Source of the DNA: G963667675 sp964291545
GTDB taxonomy: Bacteria; Chloroflexota; Dehalococcoidia; Lucifugimonadales; UBA3495
Direction of reading: 5' to 3'
Length of the DNA: 64,000 nucleotides
Assembly: GCA_964291545.2 (NCBI GenBank)
Contig: OZ219859.1
Span: forward strand, 62,001-126,000
Made by a program: the position numbers and the translations under genes. The notes below the pieces were generated by a model. The model had not been told where the DNA came from. It was given only the letters and a program-made list of their open reading frames with translations, and searched no databases. Shown in pieces: positions 53,862 to 62,093 of this stretch (its first letter is position 1; each line of letters opens with the position of its first letter).

Positions 53862-56800
53862 CTAATGAAAGTTACGCGACTCCGGCGGGCGGGGGATGAC
53901 GTACATCGGCTTGGCCTTTTCCACCACCAGGTTGTAGGTGCCTTCGCGGCGGGACATGACGCCGGTGACCACTAAAAAGGGCGCTTTCAGTTCGTTGCGC
54001 AGCCGGGCATAGTTCTTGGGCCACACCACCATTGGAATGTGCCCGTGTTCGTCCTCCAGGGTGATGAACACGGCTTTGGCCAGGGGGCGCTGGCGGCGGA
54101 TGACCAGCCCGGCCACCGTGATCCTCTCGCCGTCGGCGGCGGACGCGGCCTCGCCGCTGTTCAGCACCCTGGTTCCCAGGCTCTGGCGAACGTAGGCCAT
54201 CACGTGGCTCGCGGGGTGTAGCCCCATGGTGCGGTACTCCCGGGCCATCTCGTCGAAGGCCCCGGCCTTGGGTAAAGGCGCCAGGTCCTGCTCCACCGGC
54301 AGGGCCATCTGCATCTGGCGGCCCACCGGCCGGTAGCGCAGGCCCACCTCCCACCGGGCCATGCGCCGGTCTGCGCACAGGCTGTCCAGCGCGCCGGCGT
54401 CTATCAGGTCCTCCACCTGCTGCTGCTCCAGGCCCGACCGGGCCATGAAGTCGGCCAGGCTGAGAAATTGCCCCACCCCTTCTTTGGCCACGGCTATTGC
54501 CCTGGCCGCCTCTTCTCCCAAGCCCTTTACATAACTTAGGCCCAGCCGGATAGCGTCGTCTTCGATGACGCACAGCTTGGAACTGAGGTTTACGTCGGGA
54601 CCGAGGATGCCCACGCCGTGGCGCTTGGAGTCCTCTTTCAGGGTCTCCGGGGTGTAAAAGCCCATGGGCTGCTGGTTGAACAGGCCCAGGTAGAATTCGA
54701 CAGGGTAGTAGCGCTTGAGCCAGGAAATCTGGTAGGCGGTAACGCCAAAGGCGAAGGCATGGGACTCGGGGAACATGTAGTGCCCGTTGAACCGGTCGAA
54801 GATGCGGCGGGCCGTCTCTTCGTCCACGCCCTGGGTCAGGGCTCCGTCCCGGAACCGTCCCCACCAGCGCTGGAGCATAGGGCCGTTGTTCCGCTTGGTG
54901 AAGGCCCGCCTCAAGCGGTCGGCCTCGGAGTGGGAGAGGCCGCCGACGTCGTGGGCTACCTGGTTTATCTGGTCTTGGAAGAGAATCACGCCGAGAGTCC
55001 GCTCCAGGGCCCGCCGCTCCAGTTCGTGGACGTACTCCACCGGCTCCAGCCCCAGGCGGCGGTCTATGTAGCGGCGGACGCCGTCGTTGGCCCCCACGCC
55101 GGGCCGCACCGCCGCCACCTCGTGGGCCATGTCGATGAGGTTTTCCGGCTTGATGCGGGGGATAGTCTGCTGCTGGGCCGCCGACTCCACCTGGAACACG
55201 CCGATGGTGTCGGCCTTGTGCAGCATGGCGTAGACCGACGGGTCTTCGAAGTCTATGCGGGAGAGGTCCGGGAAGGCCCCATGACGGGCCTCGATGGCCC
55301 GCAGGGCGTCCTGGGCCTGGGAAAGGGCGCCGATGGCGAGAAAATCTATCTTGACGAAGCGGGCCTGGTCGATGGAGTCCTTGTCCCACTGCATGACGTA
55401 GCGCCCCTGGATGGCGCTGGGCTGGACCGGCACGATGTCGGTCAGCGGGCTGGAGCCTATTACCATGCCCCCCGGGTGCTGGGCGAGGCGTCGCGGGAAG
55501 CCGTACAACTGCCCGGCGAGATCTATGAGATGCTGCCACAGAGGGGCCTTTACCTTGTCCTGGAAGTCGGGCAGAAGGCCCATCTGCTCCCCCAGGGGTA
55601 TGCCGTCCCGCTCGTCGACCCGCTTGGCCAGCTTGCCCACCTGGTCGGGGGGCAGTCCCAGGGCCAGGCCCAGGTCCCGCACCGCGCCGCGGGTGCGGTA
55701 GGTATCGATCATTCCGGTAAGGGCCGCCCGCTCCCAGCCGTATTTCTCATGCACCCGCAGGATCAGCTCTTCGCGGATGTTGCGGGGAAAGTCCAGGTCG
55801 ATGTCCGGCACGCTGGCCAGTTCGTCGTCGGGCAGGAACCGCTCCAGGGAGAGACCGTAGTTGAGAGGGTCGATGTGAGAGATTCCCAGCAGATAGCCCA
55901 CCAGCATCGACACCGACGAGCCCCGTCCGCGCCCCGGCGGGTTGAACTCCACCGGCGTCTCCGGGTCCGCCAGCCCCAGGTCCACGGCCACCTCCTGGGC
56001 CAGCAGCACGATGTCGCGGTAGATGAGAAAGAAGCCGGCCAGGTTGTGCTTTTGGATGAGGCCGAACTCCAGGTCCAGGCGTTGACGCACCTCCAGGGTG
56101 ATGCTGCCGTACCGCCGCTCGGCAGCTTGCCGGCAAACCTGTTCTAGGTATGTCTGGGGAGTGTGTCCCTTTGGGACCGGATGGTCCGGGAACTGGTACC
56201 CCAGGTCTTGGGTGAGGTCGAAAGCGGCGCAGCGCCGGGCGATGCGGGCGGTGTTTTCCACGGCTTCTGGACACCACTGGAACAGGCCGGCCATCACTTC
56301 CGGGGGCTTTAGAAAGAACTCGCTGTTGGGCCGCCGCTCGCGGTGAGACTCTTCCAAAGAAGTATTGTTCCTGACGGCCACCAGGCAGTCCTGGAGGCGG
56401 TGACGCTCCCGGACGTGATAATGGACGTTGCCCGTTGCCGCAACGCCCACGCCCAACTCTTGCGCCATGTTGACCAGGCGCTGGTTGCGCCGGGTATCCC
56501 CTTGGACAAGGTGCTGCTGCAGCTCTAAGAAGTAGCTGCCTTCTCCAAAGAGGTCTCGGTAGCGTGAAGCTACATCGCGAGCTTCGGCAAAACGCTGCTC
56601 GTCGAGCAATGACGGGACCTCGCCCCGGCGGCAGCCGGACAGGGCGATAAGGCCCTGGGTGCGCCCCTCCAGCAGGGCAGGGTCCAGCTCCGGCTGGCGG
56701 CGGTCCTCTATATGGGCCTGGGATACCAGCCAACACAGGTTGCCGTACCCCGTCCGCGTTTCCGCTAGCAGGGTGAGGTGCCGGCCGCCGGCCAGGGTGA

Positions 56801-57005
56801 CCTCGCAGCCGATTATCGGCTGGATTCCGGCGTCGTGGCAGGCCTCGGCAAACTCCACGGCCCCGCAGAGATTGTCGTGGTCGGTGACGGCCAGGGCCTG
56901 ATAGCCAAGGCCGGCGGCCTGCCCCACCATCTCCCCAATGGAAGAGGCCCCTTCCTGGAAGCTGTAATTGGTGTGCAGGTGAAGCTCGGCGTATTTATTT
57001 TTCAT
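53862..57005 (-). CDS. dnaE2: Error-prone DNA polymerase III alpha, DnaE2/ImuC
   Basis: 1047 residues. N-terminal PHP domain (AELHLHTNYSFQEGASS, VTDHDNL), catalytic palm with PDIDLDFPRNIREELI, thumb and a helix-hairpin-helix near 840-930, and a C-terminal OB fold (GERITVAGLVIRRQRPLAKAVFITLEDEHG). The length and missing tau-binding tail are DnaE2-like, not DnaE1. ATG 57005 overlaps the DUF6504 stop (ATGA), fixing the start. With ImuB it performs SOS translesion synthesis on the sliding clamp. Confidence 0.93.
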   Translation of the reverse strand: MKNKYAELHLHTNYSFQEGASSIGEMVGQAAGLGYQALAVTDHDNLCGAVEFAEACHDAGIQPIIGCEVTLAGGRHLTLLAETRTGYGNLCWLVSQAHIEDRRQPELDPALLEGRTQGLIALSGCRRGEVPSLLDEQRFAEARDVASRYRDLFGEGSYFLELQQHLVQGDTRRNQRLVNMAQELGVGVAATGNVHYHVRERHRLQDCLVAVRNNTSLEESHRERRPNSEFFLKPPEVMAGLFQWCPEAVENTARIARRCAAFDLTQDLGYQFPDHPVPKGHTPQTYLEQVCRQAAERRYGSITLEVRQRLDLEFGLIQKHNLAGFFLIYRDIVLLAQEVAVDLGLADPETPVEFNPPGRGRGSSVSMLVGYLLGISHIDPLNYGLSLERFLPDDELASVPDIDLDFPRNIREELILRVHEKYGWERAALTGMIDTYRTRGAVRDLGLALGLPPDQVGKLAKRVDERDGIPLGEQMGLLPDFQDKVKAPLWQHLIDLAGQLYGFPRRLAQHPGGMVIGSSPLTDIVPVQPSAIQGRYVMQWDKDSIDQARFVKIDFLAIGALSQAQDALRAIEARHGAFPDLSRIDFEDPSVYAMLHKADTIGVFQVESAAQQQTIPRIKPENLIDMAHEVAAVRPGVGANDGVRRYIDRRLGLEPVEYVHELERRALERTLGVILFQDQINQVAHDVGGLSHSEADRLRRAFTKRNNGPMLQRWWGRFRDGALTQGVDEETARRIFDRFNGHYMFPESHAFAFGVTAYQISWLKRYYPVEFYLGLFNQQPMGFYTPETLKEDSKRHGVGILGPDVNLSSKLCVIEDDAIRLGLSYVKGLGEEAARAIAVAKEGVGQFLSLADFMARSGLEQQQVEDLIDAGALDSLCADRRMARWEVGLRYRPVGRQMQMALPVEQDLAPLPKAGAFDEMAREYRTMGLHPASHVMAYVRQSLGTRVLNSGEAASAADGERITVAGLVIRRQRPLAKAVFITLEDEHGHIPMVVWPKNYARLRNELKAPFLVVTGVMSRREGTYNLVVEKAKPMYVIPRPPESRNFH

Positions 57006-57319
57006 GCCCGCTGCCGGAACCACTGGCCGCTGACGAGGTCTTTGAACAGGCCGGTTATGGTCCCGTCTTCTAAAGCGACGCGGTAGTAGATGCGCGACAC
57101 CGGCTGCTTGCGCCACCACTCGTCGTCGATGCGCCAGACGTCCAGCACCTCCGCCACCAGGCGCCGCTTATACGAACGCGACGTCCTGGCGTTCCCGCCC
57201 TTGGCGGCGGCGACGGCCGCGGGCATATCGTTGCCGTCCACTTCCACCTGCACCGGCTGTGGAGCGTCTAGGGGTCGTATGCCACCAGGGTGCGGCGCCG
57301 TTCCGGTATCCGCGACCAT
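57002..57319 (-). CDS. DUF6504 protein, detached ImuB C-terminal part
   Basis: 105 residues. The end VAEVLDVWRIDDEWWRKQPVSRIYYRVALEDGTITGLFKDLVSGQWFRQ is the DUF6504 signature, which in some bacteria is fused behind the Y-family part of ImuB. Here it is a separate small gene overlapping imuB (~52 bp) and dnaE2 (4 bp), so all three are co-translated. Confidence 0.85.
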   Translation of the reverse strand: MVADTGTAPHPGGIRPLDAPQPVQVEVDGNDMPAAVAAAKGGNARTSRSYKRRLVAEVLDVWRIDDEWWRKQPVSRIYYRVALEDGTITGLFKDLVSGQWFRQRA

Positions 57320-58446
57320 GGCTCCACCTCCCTGACCCGGAAAATAGGGGGCCGGCGTCCCAGCCGGGCCCGGAGCTGCCGTATGGCGTCGTCCAGCCGG
57401 GCCTGGTGACGCACCTCGGGGAACAGGCTTTCCTGCCGCCCCGACTCCCCGGTGATGCCGGAGAGGGTGAGCGATAAAGTTTCCAGCGGGCCGGGCAAGG
57501 CCAGGTTTTCCAACCGGCTTTTCAGGATGAACATTGCCCGGTCTCGGTCGCCCACCGGCTCGTGAAAGCCGACGCGCTTGCTCCAGGAGGACCCGTTCTC
57601 GGCAGACCCTTCCAGGAAGGCCACCTTGGCAAAGCGGCCCCTTATCTGGCCGGCAAAGGCCCGGGTCAGCAGGCTTTCCAGCGCAATCAAAATGGCGGGC
57701 AACGAAGCCGTGGGAGATGCGAAAGCGACCTGGCGGGTGAATATCTCCTCGTGCCTTCGAGGAGTTAGCGGCTCGTCGTCCCGGCCGTTGGCCAGCCGCC
57801 AGAGGCGCGCTCCTTCCCTGCCGAACTCGGCCTGCATGGTGTTGAAGGGCAGCCGGGCGATACTCCCCATGGAGTCCAGGCCGAAGTCCAGCAGCCGTTC
57901 CTTGATTTTCCAGGAGGTGGGCAAATGGGTTACGGGCAGCGGGGCCAGAAAAGGTGCGGCCTTTTCCGGAACGCGCACAGCCCGGCTGGGCCTGGCCTGC
58001 AGGGCGGCGGCGTAGGCGGGGAACTTGCCCTGGGCCACGCCCGCCCGGGGGTAGTAGGCTTGGGGGACGGCGTCCACCACCGCTTTCAGCAGGTTGGCCT
58101 CGCCGTTGTAGAGCTTCTCCAGTCCCCTAAGGTCCACGTAGGCCAGTCCCAGGCCGGCGTCCTCGACGATGGGACTCCGTTGTTCCAGGTTGTCCAGGAT
58201 ACCGCCCCATCTCTCCCGGTATAGGGGCGAGTCGGCTTCGATCAGGGCGGCGTGGGGACAGAGGGATAGGGCCTTCTCCAGGGACATGCCCGGTTCCACG
58301 GCGCGGGCCGCAGGCGACCGGTCGATGACCAGCTTCCGGTGGCCGGACTGTTCGATGATCAGGGCCGCCTTGCCCCGTAAATCGGGCTGGCGGAGCAACT
58401 CGGTTTTCAGCGGCAGATTAGCTACAAAAACGCACGCGATGGACAT
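57268..58446 (-). CDS. imuB: ImuB-type catalytically degenerate Y-family protein
   Basis: 392 residues. The Y-family fold is visible (AALIIEQSGHRKLVIDRSPAARAVEPGMSLEKALSLCP; AQGKFPAYAAALQA). The two acidic catalytic motifs are missing: the first reads ACVFVANLPL rather than D-x-D-x-F-F, and the second lacks S-x-D-E. That is the ImuB pattern: a non-catalytic adaptor that bridges DnaE2 and the clamp. ATG 58446 has GGAGG upstream. No ImuA/RecA-like gene lies in the operon. Confidence 0.9.
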   Translation of the reverse strand: MSIACVFVANLPLKTELLRQPDLRGKAALIIEQSGHRKLVIDRSPAARAVEPGMSLEKALSLCPHAALIEADSPLYRERWGGILDNLEQRSPIVEDAGLGLAYVDLRGLEKLYNGEANLLKAVVDAVPQAYYPRAGVAQGKFPAYAAALQARPSRAVRVPEKAAPFLAPLPVTHLPTSWKIKERLLDFGLDSMGSIARLPFNTMQAEFGREGARLWRLANGRDDEPLTPRRHEEIFTRQVAFASPTASLPAILIALESLLTRAFAGQIRGRFAKVAFLEGSAENGSSWSKRVGFHEPVGDRDRAMFILKSRLENLALPGPLETLSLTLSGITGESGRQESLFPEVRHQARLDDAIRQLRARLGRRPPIFRVREVEPWSRIPERRRTLVAYDP

Positions 58447-58467
58447 GGGCCCTCCAAAGGGAAGGCC

Positions 58468-58496
58468 ATTATAAGAACGTGCGTTCTACTTAACAA
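58468..58496 (-). promoter_or_regulatory. LexA-type (SOS) promoter of imuB-DUF6504-dnaE2
   Basis: On the minus strand TTGTTA (58496-58491), 17 nt, TATAAT (58473-58468). The spacer is occupied by AGAAC-4-GTTCT (58474-58487), matching the GAAC-N4-GTTC LexA box of Gram-positive-type SOS regulons. Binding there would block polymerase directly. Confidence 0.75.
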
Positions 58497-58597
58497 GGGG
58501 CTGCTGTCAGTACGGTCCCGGCCACCGGTTTTGGTTCCTGGGAGGGCTTGGTAAGTCCCGGCGGGCGGCGCGAGGAATGGGGTAGAGGGTGGGCTGG

Positions 58598-58630
58598 ACA
58601 AAAAGAGACGCCCCCTTAACAGGGGACGTC
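58598..58630 (-). terminator. Rho-independent terminator of the HicB-RHH gene
   Basis: On the minus strand, GACG-T-CCCC and GGGGCGTC form a stem (one bulge), followed by TCTTTTTG. A second stem CCAGCGA-5-TCGCTGG (58634-58652) lies just before it. Good intrinsic terminator form. Confidence 0.7.
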
Positions 58631-58671
58631 GGGCCAGCGATACTCTCGCTGGGGGGTCTCTATATATTACA

Positions 58672-59013
58672 TCATCTTGCAACTTGCGCCAGGCGTTCGC
58701 TGACCAGCCGGTTAAGGCTTATGCCCGCCTCCGCCGCAGCCACGACCAAGGCCCGGTGGGTCTCAGGAGGTACGCGGAGATTAAGATGGCCGCTGTAACT
58801 ACGGCTGTGCAATGGCTCCGGGACGGCCTCTCCGCCCTCGGCCAGATCATCCACGGTGAAGGCAGCCAGGTCTCGGATACCGGCGATGGCCGCCTCGATG
58901 GTGTCATCCACGTGGCTCATGGACGGCAGCTCGGCGCATAGGCCGATGTATGCGGAATCTTCCTCGGACCAGAACACCCGGTAGGTGTAACGGTCGCTTA
59001 CCTTTGCGCTCAT
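58672..59013 (-). CDS. HicB-family antitoxin with C-terminal RHH
   Basis: About 113 residues from ATG 59013. YTYRVFWSEEDSAYIGLCAELPSMSHVDDTIEAAIAGIRDL is the HicB half; SGHLNLRVPPETHRALVVAAAEAGISLNRLVSERL is an Arc/RHH DNA-binding tail. No HicA lies beside it, so it is an orphan antitoxin or a regulator. The longer in-frame start 59055 would include the promoter at 59021-59049 and is rejected. Confidence 0.85.
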   Translation of the reverse strand: MSAKVSDRYTYRVFWSEEDSAYIGLCAELPSMSHVDDTIEAAIAGIRDLAAFTVDDLAEGGEAVPEPLHSRSYSGHLNLRVPPETHRALVVAAAEAGISLNRLVSERLAQVAR

Positions 59014-59020
59014 TTCATAT

Positions 59021-59049
59021 ATACTACCATTATTGATAGCACTTGTCAG
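59021..59049 (-). promoter_or_regulatory. Promoter of the HicB-RHH gene
   Basis: CTGACA (59049-59044), 17 nt, TAGTAT (59026-59021). A near-palindrome CTATCAATAATGGTAG covers the spacer. The -10 ends 7 nt before the ATG, so the mRNA would be close to leaderless. Confidence 0.5.
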
Positions 59050-59137
59050 CCCCATAACTACTTACACCGAAGCCTTTGTACTTCTCTCAGCCCCGCTTAC
59101 ATTCGACGCGTGAACAAACGGAACGCCACAAGACCCC

Positions 59138-59461
59138 TCACTTCCACTCGTCGTCCGTCGGCCAGATGCTGGAAGCGCCCGGCCCGGCCTGGTAAGTGAC
59201 GCCTCCCTCCACCCGGCAGCCCTGGGTGGCATCCCGGTATTCGAGGTAGTGGGGCGACTGCATGTGAGTGTCGAGGGTCTCCTTGTCCTTGAAGACCTCG
59301 TAGACCCATATCCTGTTGGGATTGTTGCCGTCCTGGACAACGTCCAGCCTCAGGCATCCCGGCTCCTCTTCGACCGAGATGCGGGCGACGTTTACTAGTT
59401 CCTTGATGAACTTTTCCTTATGTTCCGGCTTGAGTTCACTGGACGAAATTACGACGTACAT
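59138..59461 (-). CDS. Antibiotic-biosynthesis-monooxygenase-fold protein
   Basis: 107 residues. YVVISSSELKPEHKEKFIKELVNVARISVEEEPGCLRLDVV and RIWVYEVFKDKETLDTHMQSPHYLEY are the ABM (YgiN-like) signature. Such proteins oxidise quinols or act as small stress proteins. It stands alone between two toxin-antitoxin loci. Substrate unknown. Confidence 0.88.
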   Translation of the reverse strand: MYVVISSSELKPEHKEKFIKELVNVARISVEEEPGCLRLDVVQDGNNPNRIWVYEVFKDKETLDTHMQSPHYLEYRDATQGCRVEGGVTYQAGPGASSIWPTDDEWK

Positions 59462-59515
59462 AGCTTCTCCTGGCCCCTTGGCGATTGATCTATGGTCATG
59501 GCGCAGCCCAGCCGG

Positions 59516-59821
59516 TCATACCGGCGCGTAGCGCTGAACGCTGATCTCTCCAGCGCGGGCGCGCATCCGGGAGGCGTCGTACCAGGCCTGCATTCTTAGC
59601 AACATATCCATGCTCACGTCGAAGGCCTTCTCGATCCGCAGCGCCATCTCCGGCGACAGTGCAGCCTTGCCATTCAGCAGATCCGAAAGGGTGGCGCGGC
59701 GGACTCCCAGAATTCCGGCGGTCTTCGTCACGCTCAACCCCAGTTCCTCTATGACCTCAGTGCGTATGAAGTCACCCGGATGTGAAGGGGTCATATTTAC
59801 CTTAATGCCGTCGGCAGCCAT
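59516..59821 (-). CDS. higA: HigA-type antitoxin (XRE helix-turn-helix)
   Basis: 101 residues from ATG 59821. PSHPGDFIRTEVIEELGLSVTKTAGILGVRRATLSDLLNGKAALSPEMALRIEKAFDVSMDMLLRMQAWYD is the VapI/HigA pattern. The ATG shares a base with the toxin stop codon TAA. Confidence 0.92.
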   Translation of the reverse strand: MAADGIKVNMTPSHPGDFIRTEVIEELGLSVTKTAGILGVRRATLSDLLNGKAALSPEMALRIEKAFDVSMDMLLRMQAWYDASRMRARAGEISVQRYAPV

Positions 59822-60111
59822 TAGTGGTAGTCCTCCAAGTTCAAATGGGCTACGAAGCCATCTTGCTCTTCGAACGTGATTCGCCAGTTGCCTGATATCG
59901 AAACGCTCCATTCGTTCCTACGGTCGCCGGAGAGGCTGTGAACGCGCCAACCCGGTGTCGCGTGGGCAATAAAGCTGTCTAGGTTCTCGGCTAGTATCAG
60001 CACGGTTAAGACTTTCCGGACCCGGTCGACCAGACCTTGCTCCAAGAACTGAGGGTTATCGTCTTCAATCAGCCTACGTAGACCCCGGTGTCGCACGGAG
60101 CGAATGATCAT
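59821..60111 (-). CDS. higB: HigB toxin (RelE superfamily)
   Basis: 96 residues from ATG 60111. MIIRSVRHRGLRRLIEDDN and LHSL-type GDRRNEWSVSISGNWRITFEEQDGFVAHLNLEDYH are HigB motifs. HigB is a ribosome-dependent mRNase. Toxin-first order is usual for hig. The longer reading upstream runs through the promoter and is rejected. Confidence 0.92.
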   Translation of the reverse strand: MIIRSVRHRGLRRLIEDDNPQFLEQGLVDRVRKVLTVLILAENLDSFIAHATPGWRVHSLSGDRRNEWSVSISGNWRITFEEQDGFVAHLNLEDYH

Positions 60112-60117
60112 GCTCCC

Positions 60118-60146
60118 AGTGTACGCTATGACAGTACGCTTAGCAA
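60118..60146 (-). promoter_or_regulatory. higBA promoter with direct-repeat operator
   Basis: TTGCTA (60146-60141), 17 nt, TACACT (60123-60118). Two identical 7-bp copies of AGCGTAC (60127-60121 and 60140-60134) lie in and next to the spacer. The -10 ends 6 nt before the ATG, so the mRNA would be leaderless. Confidence 0.6.
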
Positions 60147-60227
60147 ACCCCCATACCGGCGCGATGGCAGCGAGCCGCAATTAACGCAGTCAATCGCCAT
60201 GCTGGTGCGGGCCATGGCGCGATATTC

Positions 60228-60233
60228 TATAAT
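60228..60233 (+). promoter_or_regulatory. -10 box upstream of the GNAT gene
   Basis: A perfect TATAAT lies 46 nt before ATG 60280. Confidence 0.4.
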
Positions 60234-60279
60234 CCGGCATAGCTGGCGGCATTGCTTAACCCGCGCTAGGAGAGCCTGG

Positions 60280-61473
60280 ATGCTGGAAATGAGGACCGTA
60301 GCACCCGAGGAGTTTGCCCAGTGGGTCCGCGCCGAGTCGCGCGCCTACGGCAACCGGCTGGCCGTCGACCCGGAGACGCTGCGCCCCCACTTCGACCTGG
60401 ACCGTTCCATAGCCGTGTTCGACGGCGAAAACATCGTCGGCGGCGCCCACTCCCACCGGCGCGAGATGTCCATACCCGGGGCCGCGGCGGCGGTCGCAGG
60501 GGTGGCCAACATCGCGGTGCAGCCTACCCACACCCGGCAGGGCGTGATGACCCGCATGATGCGCCACCAAATTAACGACATCCACCAGCGGGGCGAGGCA
60601 TTCGCCGCCCTCTTTTCCACCGAAAGCGTCATCTACGGCAGGTTCGGGTACGGCGTCGGGTCGTGGCGAGAGCGGTGGAGCATCGAGCGCCAGTTCACCG
60701 GGTATGCCCAGCCCCACGAAAGCCGGGGCCGCATCGTCTTTGTAGACCCGGAAGACATTACCAAGGACCTGCCCGAGATCGCCCGGCGGAGTTCCAAGGA
60801 CCGCCCCGGCGTGTTCCAGAAGCCGCTACACCACTGGGAGTGGGAATCCCGATCGCCGGAGCACAAGCAGGGCGGCCAGGGGGGGCTGTTCTACGCCGTC
60901 TATGAAGAAGACGGCAGGCTGGACGGCTACGTGAAGTACCGCACCGCCAGGCCCAATCTCATCGTGCAGGAGTTGATGGCAGTCACCCCAGGGGCCGCCA
61001 AGACGCTGTGGCGGTACTGCTTCGACCTGGACCTGATGACCAGCGCCGAGGCCCTCGGCCGCCCCATAGACGACCCTTTGCCCTGGCTGCTGGCCGACCC
61101 GCGGCGGCTGGAGAGGTCGGTTAGGGACGGTATCTGGGTGCGCCTGATCGACGTGCCTGCTGCCCTGGAACTGCGCCGTTACGCGGAGAGCGGCGACCTG
61201 GTATTGGAAGTCAGGGACGAGCTATGCCCCTGGAACGATGGGACCTACCAGTTGGAAGGCTCCCCCGAAGGAGCCTCGTGCCGCCCCTCGACTTCATCCC
61301 CCGACCTGGCGCTGTCCGTTGCCGGTCTGGCCTCGGCATACATGGGAGCGGCGAGCTTCACCACCCTTGCCCAGGCGGGCCAGGCGGATGAACTAAAGCC
61401 GAGAGCGGTGGAGCGCGCCGACGCCATGTTCGCCGTCCGCCGCAAGCCCTGGACGCCGTATGGCTTTTCGTAG
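60280..61473 (+). CDS. Eis-like GNAT N-acetyltransferase
   Basis: 397 residues. The acetyl-CoA loop NIAVQPTHTRQGVMTRMMRHQINDIHQRGE and the double-GNAT body (FSTESVIYGRFGYGVG, WRYCFDLDLMTSAEA) plus a C-terminal SCP2-like domain (LALSVAGLASAYMGAASFTTLAQAG) are the Eis arrangement. Eis enzymes acetylate amines such as aminoglycosides. ATG 60280 has AGGAG upstream. The true substrate is unknown. Confidence 0.88.
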   Translation: MLEMRTVAPEEFAQWVRAESRAYGNRLAVDPETLRPHFDLDRSIAVFDGENIVGGAHSHRREMSIPGAAAAVAGVANIAVQPTHTRQGVMTRMMRHQINDIHQRGEAFAALFSTESVIYGRFGYGVGSWRERWSIERQFTGYAQPHESRGRIVFVDPEDITKDLPEIARRSSKDRPGVFQKPLHHWEWESRSPEHKQGGQGGLFYAVYEEDGRLDGYVKYRTARPNLIVQELMAVTPGAAKTLWRYCFDLDLMTSAEALGRPIDDPLPWLLADPRRLERSVRDGIWVRLIDVPAALELRRYAESGDLVLEVRDELCPWNDGTYQLEGSPEGASCRPSTSSPDLALSVAGLASAYMGAASFTTLAQAGQADELKPRAVERADAMFAVRRKPWTPYGFS

Positions 61474-61511
61474 GGTGGGAGTCTCGGATACAGACCAGCG
61501 CAAACGGGGTT

Positions 61512-61533
61512 ACGGAGCGCCGCAACGCTCCGT
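61512..61533. terminator. Bidirectional hairpin between convergent genes
   Basis: ACGGAGCG and CGCTCCGT form a perfect 8-bp stem with a CCGCAA loop, between the GNAT gene and the HEPN-like gene. Confidence 0.5.
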
Positions 61534-61539
61534 CCCAAA

Positions 61540-61923
61540 TCACGCCTCGGCTAGGCTCCGGGCCTGGCGGATAAAGTCTGTCGTTTCCCGGATGAGGTCT
61601 TCGGTCTCCTCCGGCTGACAATCGTCGTGGTAGAAACATTCCCCGTGGAGAATCGTTTGACGCTCTATGTAGCTGCGGCGAAGGTCGCGTAGGGCCGGGT
61701 CGCTGCGGGATGCGATGCGCAACCTCCTCCCGGCTGCAGTAGACGTGGATGGCTGCTCTCCGGTCCGGGCCAGGACCAACGCCTCGGCGGCGCGCACGGT
61801 GGCGCACCATGCTTTCTCTGCCGCGTCGCGGATGTCCCCAGCGGCCATGCGCTCCAATGCCGAGCGGTGCAGTTGGTCTGCGTCAGCGAAAATGCGGGCA
61901 GATTCGGCTTCAATGGTGGTCAT
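61540..61923 (-). CDS. HEPN/PaREP1-like small helical protein
   Basis: 127 residues from ATG 61923. ADQLHRSALERMAAGDIRDAAEKAWCATVRAAEALVLARTG is the PaREP1/HEPN-type helical pattern. No nucleotidyltransferase partner is adjacent. The end of the chain is acidic. Possibly a toxin-like or regulatory protein; evidence is a single domain resemblance. Confidence 0.65.
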   Translation of the reverse strand: MTTIEAESARIFADADQLHRSALERMAAGDIRDAAEKAWCATVRAAEALVLARTGEQPSTSTAAGRRLRIASRSDPALRDLRRSYIERQTILHGECFYHDDCQPEETEDLIRETTDFIRQARSLAEA

Positions 61924-61942
61924 AGGCTTCTCTCTGTCGGCT

Positions 61943-61951
61943 ATTATAGCA
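61943..61951 (-). promoter_or_regulatory. Extended -10 promoter of the HEPN-like gene
   Basis: On the minus strand TGC TATAAT, an ideal extended -10, lies 19 nt before ATG 61923; no -35 seen. Confidence 0.5.
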
Positions 61952-62031
61952 TCCGGGTCTTTGGAAGCCTGTGCTCCCGGGAGCAAGTTACTGCCGGAGG
62001 GAGGTGGGCAATAGCACCCTTCCGTACCGGG

Positions 62032-62040
62032 TGCTAAAAT
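62032..62040 (+). promoter_or_regulatory. Extended -10 promoter of the pxp operon
   Basis: TGC TAAAAT fits TGnTAnnnT and lies 53 nt before ATG 62094. Confidence 0.5.
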
Positions 62041-62093
62041 AAACCCTAGCCTGAGCAATCCCCTTCTTGCATCCATCGGAGGACTCCCCAGCA

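Noticed and set aside
53872..55539. Long minus-strand open frame inside dnaE2
   Set aside because: It is a high-GC shadow of the true frame, rich in Pro, Arg and Gly, with no domain.
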